The position numbers and the translations under genes are program-made. This document shows positions 55,217-61,773 of a stretch of DNA of 64,000 bases, piece after piece. The DNA lies in contig CAWHYG010000005.1 of NCBI GenBank assembly GCA_963833505.1, positions 558,001-622,000 on the forward strand. The letters run 5' to 3'. Every line of letters starts with the position of its first letter. Position 1 is the stretch's first letter. The notes under the pieces are model-generated. The model was not told the DNA's origin and did no database searches. It worked only from the letters and a program-made list of their open reading frames with translations. Origin of the DNA: CAWHYG01 sp963833505. GTDB lineage: Bacteria; Eisenbacteria; RBG-16-71-46; CAIMUX01.

Positions 55217-55800
55217 CCCCGGCTTCCTTCCGAAAGCCTCTTTTTCAGCCACGACTTCGCAAAACGCCAGTCCGTTTCCACGGTGCTCTCCGAGACGCCC
55301 TGGACGCAGGCGATCTCTCTCGCCTTCAGTCCGCCGAAAATCCGCAACTCGATCATCCGTGCGATCCGTCCATCCATGGCCTCGAGCTCGGCCAGAGCCC
55401 GGTCCAGGTCCAGCACGTCAACCTCGGAGACATCGCGCGCCAGGATCGCGGAGTTCAGGGTCACCCGTTCCAGCCCGCCGCCGCGCTTGGCCGCGGAACG
55501 CCGGCGAGCATGATCCACCAGGATCTGCCGCATGGCGGAGGCGGCGATCCCGAAGAAGTGGGCACGGCACTGCCACTCGAGATCCGCGCCCCCCACCATC
55601 CGCAGATAGGCCTCATTCACCAGGCCGGTAGGCTCGAGGGTGTGAGCGCGTCGCTCACCCCGCATCAAGGCGGCGGCCAGACGTCGCAACTCCGGATAGA
55701 CCCTCTCGAACAGGCGGTTGGTGGTCACGACCCGACCTGCGCCTTGAGCGCGCAAGAGCGAGAGAATCCGGGTGATCTCCCCCTGGCTGGACCGAGGCAT
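55213..55800 (-). CDS. ECF-type RNA polymerase sigma factor
   Basis: A 195-residue sigma factor of the ECF group often paired with Ser/Thr kinases in Acidobacteria and Planctomycetes. Region 2 spans LFERVYPELRRLAAALM to AHFFGIAASAMRQILVDHAR. Region 4 has LKAREIACVQGVSESTVETDWRFAKSWL, the DNA-binding helix-turn-helix. No anti-sigma gene is adjacent. Instead the stop overlaps the GTG of the giant kinase gene by 4 bp, so the kinase may itself control the sigma factor, for example by phosphorylation. The ATG at 55800 is preceded by GGGAGGT at a long spacing; the longer open frame upstream reads poorly. A terminator-like hairpin lies about 120 bases upstream on the same strand. Confidence 0.9.
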   Translation of the reverse strand: MPRSSQGEITRILSLLRAQGAGRVVTTNRLFERVYPELRRLAAALMRGERRAHTLEPTGLVNEAYLRMVGGADLEWQCRAHFFGIAASAMRQILVDHARRRSAAKRGGGLERVTLNSAILARDVSEVDVLDLDRALAELEAMDGRIARMIELRIFGGLKAREIACVQGVSESTVETDWRFAKSWLKKRLSEGSRG

Positions 55801-56155
55801 GGCCTCGTGGGACCTCCCAAGAATTTCAGATACGCAAGAACAGAAATAAATTAGCACGGCCCGGAGTCCCCCGGAAACCGGAAAGTGCGCCGGCAGCGGG
55901 CGTGAATCGGGGGAAAGCGCAAAAAGACCCATGGCTTTCGTTGCGGGTCTGCGCATGGAAAGTCAGAAGGCGAACACGCCGGGTTTCCGGGTCGAGGAGG
56001 GCGCATGCATGCGACACGAGAGATGGTGGGAGCCGACGCCTATCCAGCCCGGGGAACCGGCGTGAGCCGGACCATGGTGCGCCCGGACGCAGGTTGCGTC
56101 AGACGGTCGGGTCATAGCACGTTCACCCGGATCTGAATGGAGAGGAGACAACCCC
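55801..56155. other. Divergent control region, sigma/kinase operon and RCC1 gene
   Basis: These 355 bases contain the leader of the sigma factor gene on the minus strand, with an AT-rich patch at 55825-55855, and the promoter side of the RCC1-repeat gene on the plus strand. Apart from the hairpin at 55920-55950, I see no gene or known RNA. Confidence 0.4.
55920..55950 (-). terminator. Terminator-like hairpin in the sigma factor leader
   Basis: On the minus strand AGACCC pairs with GGGTCT around a 14-base loop (GCAACGAAAGCCAT) and is followed by a T run (GGGTCTTTTT). It lies about 120 bases before the sigma ATG in the sense orientation, so it could attenuate the operon. The stem is short. The loop recalls a c-di-GMP aptamer segment, but the rest of that class is missing. 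Confidence 0.4.
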
Positions 56156-57241
56156 ATGAAACTCAATCATGCATTCCTGGCCTGCGCGGCGACATTGGTC
56201 GCCGGTCTTGGCCTCTGGACCGCTCCGGCCCATGGCGACGGCGGATCGATCGTCGCCTGGGGGGACAACGAGAACGGCGAGTGCAACGTGCCCCCGCCCA
56301 ACTCCGCCTTTCTCGAAGTCGCCGCGGGTGGGTACCACGGCCTCGGTCTGACCTCCGACGGCTCGATCATCGCCTGGGGGCGGGACAGCGAGGGCCAGTG
56401 CGATGTGCCTTCGCCCAACACCGGCTTCGGCGGGGCCGCCGGAGGCTGGCTCTACAGCCTTGGCTTGAAAGCAGACGGAACGATCGTCGGTTGGGGGTCG
56501 AACGATTATGGACAGTGCGACGCGCCCTCTCCCAACAGCGGATTCGTCGCGGTCGCGGCAGGCATGCAACACAGCCTTGGTCTGAAGTTCGACGGCTCAA
56601 TTGTCGCCTGGGGACGGAACACCGAAGGGCAGTGCGATGTGCCGGCGCCCAATTCCGGCTTCATCGCCATCGCCGCCGGCCGGACCCACAGCCTCGGGTT
56701 GAAAGCCGACGGGACGATCGTCGCGTGGGGGGCCGACGACCAGGGCCAGCGCGACGTGCCGGCGCCCAACTCCGGTTTCATCGCCATCGCTTCCGCCAGC
56801 GGCGATCACAGCCTGGGCCTGAAGGCGGACGGCTCGATCGTGGCCTGGGGCCTCAACGCCTATGGGGAGTGCAACGTGCCGGCGCCCAATTCCGGCTTCA
56901 TTGGGATCGCCGCAGGCGGGTACAGCAGCCTCGGTCTCAAGTCCTACGGCTCGATCGTGGCGTGGGGAGACAACTACTGGGGCGAGTGCAACGTGCCGGC
57001 CCCCAACACCGGATTCATCGCCGTCGCCTCGGGCATATACACCAACTTCGGCTTGCTGGGCCAGCCGTCTTCAGGCGCCTGCTGCCTGACGAACGGGACC
57101 TGCGTCGTCGAGAACCAGCCGCGGTGCGAACAGCAGCATGGGGTCTACGTGGGAGACAACACCACCTGTCAGCCCAACCCGTGCAAGCCGGTGCCGGTCA
57201 AGGTCATGACCTGGGGCCAGGTCAAGGCCGGGTACAAATAG
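56156..57241 (+). CDS. Secreted RCC1/BNR-like repeat protein
   Basis: A 361-residue exported protein. A signal peptide (MKLNHAFLACAATLVAGLGL, cleavage near Ala-His-Gly) is followed by seven tandem repeats of 39 residues, each with GS-I-V-AWG, a variable loop, Cys or Arg, (V/A)P-x-PN and GLGLK. This is the RCC1-like beta-propeller pattern; seven blades would close a ring. After the propeller comes a cysteine module (SGACCLTNGTCVVENQP, then CEQQHG and DNTTCQPNPC) found in surface proteins of Planctomycetes and Ca. Eisenbacteria. The tail KPVPVKVMTWGQVKAGYK is typical of nothing I know. GGAGAGGAG precedes the ATG. Surface binding is likely; the ligand is unknown. Confidence 0.88.
   Translation: MKLNHAFLACAATLVAGLGLWTAPAHGDGGSIVAWGDNENGECNVPPPNSAFLEVAAGGYHGLGLTSDGSIIAWGRDSEGQCDVPSPNTGFGGAAGGWLYSLGLKADGTIVGWGSNDYGQCDAPSPNSGFVAVAAGMQHSLGLKFDGSIVAWGRNTEGQCDVPAPNSGFIAIAAGRTHSLGLKADGTIVAWGADDQGQRDVPAPNSGFIAIASASGDHSLGLKADGSIVAWGLNAYGECNVPAPNSGFIGIAAGGYSSLGLKSYGSIVAWGDNYWGECNVPAPNTGFIAVASGIYTNFGLLGQPSSGACCLTNGTCVVENQPRCEQQHGVYVGDNTTCQPNPCKPVPVKVMTWGQVKAGYK
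56243..57044 (+). repeat. 117-bp tandem repeats encoding the RCC1-like blades
   Basis: Seven head-to-tail units of about 117 bp cover the propeller. Several adjacent units share long identical blocks (the segment coding VPAPNSGFIAIA recurs), which points to recent duplication or gene conversion. The last unit ends where the cysteine module begins. Confidence 0.8.
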
Positions 57242-57385
57242 CCCATCGGTTCCATCCGACGGGCCGGACGGGCGGGCGTCTCGTCAGAGTTCCCGATGGG
57301 AATGACGCGAGCGCCCGGACCGCCCGCCGGCCGGTCCCGGGACCGCCTGGCCTGTCGCCCTCCTTGGTCCGGTAGTCAATCTGCC

Positions 57386-58645
57386 CTATCTCCTCCGCCG
57401 GAGGCGCCGTTTGAGATGCGTCCAACCGATCAGAAGATGCCGGCCACGCACGCGCGAGAGGATGCCGGTGAAGTAGCGGATGTTTCCGTGACGAAGGTTG
57501 TAGCGGGCCACCTTCATCCAGTGTTCGACCACTCCATTGTCCGCCGCTTGCAGGTAGACCTGAGGATCGTAGTGATCATACACGGATGAGATTTCCGCCA
57601 TCCGGGCGTCGAACTTCCGCCGGTCGTCCTCCGCCAGCGGCGTGATGCCGAAGTCATCCGCCGCGTGAAACGGATGGAACCGGAAGCTCGGGGGCACGCC
57701 GCGCGTCCACTCCATCGTGAGAACGGCGGTTTGACGCCGGACTTCAGCCCAACGCGGATCGACCACGTTCCCGAGCTGCGCATCCCAGAGCAGCTCTCCC
57801 AGGCTGTGAAAGACGAGCGTGTTTCCCATGCGCTCCCAGCCCTGGAGAACGTGCGGGTGATGGCCGACCACCAGGTCGGCGCCCGCGTCCGCCGCGACGC
57901 GGGAAAACTCCCGCTGGCGCGGCGACGCATAGCGGACGTAGTTCACGCCCTGATGGAAGGAAACGCACAGGAGATCCACGCTCGGCCGAAGCGCGGCAAC
58001 GCCGTGCTTGATCAGATCCCGATCGATCGGCGCGGCGCCGGGGCGATTCTGCCGGGCGATGTAATGGTGGGTCGCGGCCCGGCCGTCGGCAAAGGCGAGC
58101 CATCCGATCCGGATCCCGTTTCGCTCCAGAATCGCCGGCTCCAGGGCCTCGGCCAGATCGTCTCCCGCGCCGACGGCCTGGATTCCCGCCGCCCGAAGCG
58201 CCTCGCGAGTGGAGGCCAGTCCTTCCACTCCCGCGTCCATGATGTGATTGTTCGCGAGCGAGACGACGTGGACGCCCATCCGCGGTAGCCAGGCGGCGTC
58301 CTCCGCCCGGCCCCGGATCTTGAGGCCGGCCGGAGCGGCGGCGTCGCCGAGCAATGGCACCTCGAGATTGGCAAAGGAGAGATCAGCGCTGCGCAGAAGT
58401 TGTACAAAGGCAGGAGCCGGTTCGGAGGCCAGATCCCGGCGCAGCATCCCGGTTACCCGGGCGGAGAGGCCGACGTCTCCGACGAAGGCCAGGCGAAGGG
58501 ACGCAGTGTCCGGAGCTGCGGTGGCTTCAGGGGCGTTCGCAACGGCAGGTGCCTTGACCGCTTCCCGCGGCGTGGCGGGACCCGCGGGGTTGTCGGCCTC
58601 TCGAGCCACGGCGGCATGCTGGAGTCGCGCGGCGTCCACTTCCAT
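57386..58645 (-). CDS. CapA-family metallophosphatase-like protein
   Basis: A 419-residue member of the CapA/poly-gamma-glutamate-synthesis family, a calcineurin-like fold. Core motifs include LAFVGDVGLSARV, FANLEVPL, SLANNHIMDAGVEG and VVGHHPHVLQGWE, which supply the acidic and His metal ligands. The first 50 residues are low-complexity (NPAGPATPREAVKAPAVANA) and no signal peptide or membrane helix is visible, unlike the membrane-anchored CapA of Bacillus. Its substrate is unknown; relatives act in capsule polymer synthesis or as phosphoesterases. Its ATG overlaps the stop of the upstream heme A synthase gene (TGATG), so the pair is translationally coupled, an unusual link between respiration and a CapA protein. 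Confidence 0.88.
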   Translation of the reverse strand: MEVDAARLQHAAVAREADNPAGPATPREAVKAPAVANAPEATAAPDTASLRLAFVGDVGLSARVTGMLRRDLASEPAPAFVQLLRSADLSFANLEVPLLGDAAAPAGLKIRGRAEDAAWLPRMGVHVVSLANNHIMDAGVEGLASTREALRAAGIQAVGAGDDLAEALEPAILERNGIRIGWLAFADGRAATHHYIARQNRPGAAPIDRDLIKHGVAALRPSVDLLCVSFHQGVNYVRYASPRQREFSRVAADAGADLVVGHHPHVLQGWERMGNTLVFHSLGELLWDAQLGNVVDPRWAEVRRQTAVLTMEWTRGVPPSFRFHPFHAADDFGITPLAEDDRRKFDARMAEISSVYDHYDPQVYLQAADNGVVEHWMKVARYNLRHGNIRYFTGILSRVRGRHLLIGWTHLKRRLRRRR

Positions 58646-60045
58646 CAAACCGTTTTCACGTCCCGCGAGGCGCCGGACTCCGGCTCGAGAAGCCGGTGAT
58701 TCCAGGCCAGCAGAAGCACCGCCGCGGCGAGAAGAAGCCCTCCGTTGACCTGATGCGCGGTCGTCACCAGGACGCGGAAGAACCCGTGCGAGGCGTCCGC
58801 CCCCTCGGGCCCGCGCGCGACGAGCGACAGGATCCCGAGCACGATCTGAAGACTGACGAGGACGAGCAGCGTACGCCCGAGACGCTCGAGAATCGGCTGT
58901 CCGCGATGAAGCCAGGTGGCGCGGGTTCCAGCCGTCACGACCAGGACCGTGACGAAGACCGCGATCGAAACGTGCGCGATCAACCCCCTGTCGGTATGAC
59001 GAAGGATCGCGCCCGCGATGAGCTGGAGGATGAGAGCGCCGACCAGGACGGCTGAGATCCCTTGGTCGGTCGAAGCGGAGCCGCCGCGGGTGGCAGCCCG
59101 GCGCGAGATCCAGGTCGCGGAGGTGAAGGCGCTCAGGGCGACGAGCGCGCCAAAGAAGAGCTGGCCGGTCACGCCATGGACGACGGCAAGCGCCAGGCTC
59201 GGCCGGGTGTCGGCGGGCGACGTGCTGGTCGTGAAATGCCCGGTCACGCGCAGCCCTCCGAGGAGCCCCTGGATCATCACCAGCACCAGCGCCCCCAGGG
59301 CGAAATACCGCACCCGCGGCCGGCGCTCGACCCGCCAGAGATGAATCGCGAGGACGAGAGTGGTCAAGCCGACCAGCGATCCGAAAAGGCGGTGAGCGTG
59401 TTCGAAGTAGACGCCCCCGGTCATGCGCGAGAGCGGGTACAAGAACATGTTGTAACCGAAGGAGGTCGGCCAATCGACCACGGAGAGTCCGGCGTCTTCG
59501 CTCGTCACGACGCCGCCGATGGCGACCAGGACCAGCGTGGCGGCTGCGGCCACGGCGGCGAAGCCGGCGGTCCAATCGGCCGAGGTCCGGACCGCTGGGC
59601 CGCGCCTGGCTGCGCCCAGAAGGCCGCCGGCCGCCCCGAGGACCGCTCCAACGGCCACCGATCCCGGAACCCACCAAAGCGCTGAGGGCACGAGGTGGTT
59701 GGCGGAGGATCCTCCCAGCAGGCTGCCGAGAACCAGCAGGTTCAGCGCGGAGGCGAGCGCGCCGCACGACAGGCCGGCCTTGACGCCGCGGCCCGTCATG
59801 GAGCCGGCGAGAAAGCCGCCCCCGATCAGGCAAAGGAGCAGAAGGAACAGCAAGAGCGAACTCGGAATCCAAACCGGAGGGATGCGGCTCACGTATCCGA
59901 TCGCCCACATGGCGACGGTCGTCCCGAATCCAAAGGTCAGGATGTAGCTGTGGCCGCCATCCACCGCCGCCTCGGCTGGAGGAGCGTGGAGGGAGCCCCG
60001 GCCGGACGTTGATTCTGGACCAGCGGTTGTTTCAGCAGCTTTCAC
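58645..60045 (-). CDS. ctaA: Heme A synthase (CtaA/COX15) with N-terminal membrane extension
   Basis: An integral membrane oxygenase of 466 residues that converts heme O to heme A for aa3-type oxidases. The catalytic part (about 160-466) has eight helices and four His in the expected contexts: FEHAHRLFGSLVG, LAVVHGVTGQ, RHTDRGLIAHVS and TTAHQVNGG. An extra N-terminal domain of about 110 residues with four helices (SYILTFGFGTTVAMW, LLLLCLIGGGFLAG and two more) is not part of the classical enzyme and may be a fused assembly factor. I chose the GTG at 60045 because GGAGGAGG precedes it; the frame is open to 60267 without such support. Its divergent neighbour is heme O synthase. Confidence 0.9.
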   Translation of the reverse strand: MKAAETTAGPESTSGRGSLHAPPAEAAVDGGHSYILTFGFGTTVAMWAIGYVSRIPPVWIPSSLLLFLLLLCLIGGGFLAGSMTGRGVKAGLSCGALASALNLLVLGSLLGGSSANHLVPSALWWVPGSVAVGAVLGAAGGLLGAARRGPAVRTSADWTAGFAAVAAAATLVLVAIGGVVTSEDAGLSVVDWPTSFGYNMFLYPLSRMTGGVYFEHAHRLFGSLVGLTTLVLAIHLWRVERRPRVRYFALGALVLVMIQGLLGGLRVTGHFTTSTSPADTRPSLALAVVHGVTGQLFFGALVALSAFTSATWISRRAATRGGSASTDQGISAVLVGALILQLIAGAILRHTDRGLIAHVSIAVFVTVLVVTAGTRATWLHRGQPILERLGRTLLVLVSLQIVLGILSLVARGPEGADASHGFFRVLVTTAHQVNGGLLLAAAVLLLAWNHRLLEPESGASRDVKTV

Positions 60046-60230
60046 GGAGCCTCCTCCATCTACCGGCGATGGCACTGCACCCCGGCGGATTGCGCCGGTG
60101 GCCCGCCATGGGATCGAGCGGGACATTCCCTGTGCCGGTGCGCCCGTGGCTGTGTCGCGACATCCTAGCACGCGCCCGATCCGGACGGCTCGTCTCAGAT
60201 GCCTTTCCGGTGCGTCGCGGCACCGGCAGA

Positions 60231-60239
60231 TGATACGAT
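60231..60239 (+). promoter_or_regulatory. Extended -10 element of ctaB, giving a near-leaderless mRNA
   Basis: TGATACGAT contains a TGn extension and a TACGAT hexamer and ends eight bases before the ctaB ATG. There is no ribosome-binding site, so translation from a near-leaderless transcript is expected. The -35 side (TGCGTC at 60211-60216) is weak. Confidence 0.4.
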
Positions 60240-60247
60240 GAAACGCC

Positions 60248-61597
60248 ATGATCACGCGCCGATCCAAAGTGACGGTGGCAGGAACCGGCGTCCTGCAAGA
60301 TGCCGCGCCGGACAGACGAGGGCCTCGCTCGGTCCTTGGTCCCTACCTGGAACTGTCGAAGGCGCGACTGACCTCCCTGGTTCTTGCCACGACGCTGGTT
60401 GGCTATCTCATGGGCACGCACGGTCACGGGCCAGCCGGCCGGATGCTCTGGACCCTCCTCGGCACCGGGCTTTGCGCCGCGGGCGCCAACGCCCTCAATC
60501 AGTGGGAAGAGGTTCTGCGCGACGCCCGCATGGAACGGACGCGGCACCGGCCTTTGCCGATGGGGATCATGTCCCGGCGCCGCGCGCTGATCGTGTCCCT
60601 GATCGCCGCCCTGGCCGGAGTCGGGATTCTAGGGCTCGGGGCCAACCTGCTCACAGCGGCCCTCGGTGCCTTCGTGATCCTGCTCTATGTGTTCGTGTAT
60701 ACCCCGCTCAAACATCGGACCCCCTTCTGCACCCTGGTCGGTGCGGTCTGCGGAGCCATTCCCCCGATGATGGGCTGGACCGGAGCCACGGGGTCGCTCG
60801 CCCTCGGCGCCTGGATTCTCGGGCTGGTGCTGTTTCTCTGGCAGATCCCGCACTTCATGGCCCTGGCCTGGCTCTACCGCGCGGACTATCTCCGAGGCGG
60901 ATTCCGGATGTTGCCCGCGATCGATCCGTCCGGGCGGCTCCTGGGCCGCATTGCGGTGTTATACACGATCGCTCTCTTGCCTCTGGGCGTGCTGACTCTG
61001 CTGACCGGGATCGCCGGGTTCGGCTTCCTGGCTGGATCGGTCGTCCTGGGCGCCGGATTGTTCCTGCTCGGGTGGCGGCTCCAGAAGGAGCTGACCGACC
61101 GGAGCGCTCGCCGCCTCTTTCTGGGCAGCCTCGTGTACCTGCCGCTTCTTCTCGCGTTGATGGTGGCGGACCGGGGGCCGGCCGGCTTCCTGCGCGTCGA
61201 GCAGGGGCTCGCGGCGGTCAATCCGGCCGACCCGGCAGAAGGGCCGGAGAAGATGGGTGGCCCTCCTCAGGTTTCGCCGGTGGAAGCGGGCGATCCGTGG
61301 GCCGGGCCGGGTCTCTCTGGCGGTGCGGTGCAGACTGTGCCGGTTGAGGACGGCGGTTCTCGGGTGCAGGCTGCGCCGGTCGAGGACGGCGGTTCATCGG
61401 GAATCGCGACTGCCGCGGCCTCGAGACGGTTGATTCCGGCCTGGGAGATCCCCGCGGAGACCAGCAGGACGGGAGCTGGCGCGGTCTCCAAGGCGCGAAG
61501 CTCGACCGCTTCAACGGACGAGGACGCGAATCCGCCCGCTTCCAGCCAGGACGCCGGCTCGAGTACAGGCTCGCAGATCTCCCAGCCCGGGCGATAG
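60248..61597 (+). CDS. ctaB: Protoheme IX farnesyltransferase (heme O synthase) with long tail
   Basis: A UbiA-superfamily membrane prenyltransferase of 449 residues that attaches farnesyl to heme B, the step before CtaA. Conserved blocks are YLELSKARLTSLV, NALNQWEEVLRDARMERTRH (the Asp-rich motif that binds the prenyl diphosphate), RPLPMG, YTPLKHRTPFCTLVGA and FLWQIPHFMALAW. These cover about residues 28-310 and nine helices, the usual enzyme. A hydrophilic tail of about 130 residues follows, with two near-identical 12-residue units (VQTVPVEDGGSR, VQAAPVEDGGSS) and further Ser/Ala/Gly-rich sequence. This tail has no counterpart in the family as I know it. It is divergent from ctaA. Confidence 0.9.
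   Translation: MITRRSKVTVAGTGVLQDAAPDRRGPRSVLGPYLELSKARLTSLVLATTLVGYLMGTHGHGPAGRMLWTLLGTGLCAAGANALNQWEEVLRDARMERTRHRPLPMGIMSRRRALIVSLIAALAGVGILGLGANLLTAALGAFVILLYVFVYTPLKHRTPFCTLVGAVCGAIPPMMGWTGATGSLALGAWILGLVLFLWQIPHFMALAWLYRADYLRGGFRMLPAIDPSGRLLGRIAVLYTIALLPLGVLTLLTGIAGFGFLAGSVVLGAGLFLLGWRLQKELTDRSARRLFLGSLVYLPLLLALMVADRGPAGFLRVEQGLAAVNPADPAEGPEKMGGPPQVSPVEAGDPWAGPGLSGGAVQTVPVEDGGSRVQAAPVEDGGSSGIATAAASRRLIPAWEIPAETSRTGAGAVSKARSSTASTDEDANPPASSQDAGSSTGSQISQPGR
61328..61399 (+). repeat. 36-bp in-frame tandem repeat in the ctaB tail
   Basis: Two 36-bp units (61328-61363 and 61364-61399) encode VQTVPVEDGGSR and VQAAPVEDGGSS. A third, more degenerate copy (VSPVEAGDP) lies just upstream at about 61268-61300. 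Confidence 0.75.
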
Positions 61598-61643
61598 CGC
61601 GGATCCACACGGCGAGATGCTGATGGATCTGGGCCGGCAAGGT

Positions 61644-61723
61644 GGCCGTGCTCGCGCGATCAATCGGTGGGAACGGCCCTGGAGTCGGCGGCCGTGCTCG
61701 CGCAATCAATCGGTGGGACGGCC
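61644..61723 (+). repeat. Intergenic repeat between ctaB and the DUF3179 gene
   Basis: The 35-base unit at 61644-61678 recurs at 61690-61723 with one base change and one deletion (core CGCAATCAATCGGTGGGA, with CGCGATCAATCG in the first copy). The period is about 46 bases. It lies outside the reading frames I accept, yet resembles the coding repeats in the two neighbouring genes. Confidence 0.75.
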
Positions 61724-61773
61724 TCGAATCGGCATACGGTTTGTGCAAGTGGCGATCGGGCCGGAGGGCATTC

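Noticed and set aside
55900..56010. A c-di-GMP-I (GEMM) riboswitch on the minus strand
   Set aside because: A segment resembles one half of the aptamer core, but the GGCAAACC half and the tetraloop are not at the required spacing.
56243..57044. A CRISPR-like array
   Set aside because: The repeats are 117 bp, coding, in frame and without unique spacers; they encode propeller blades.
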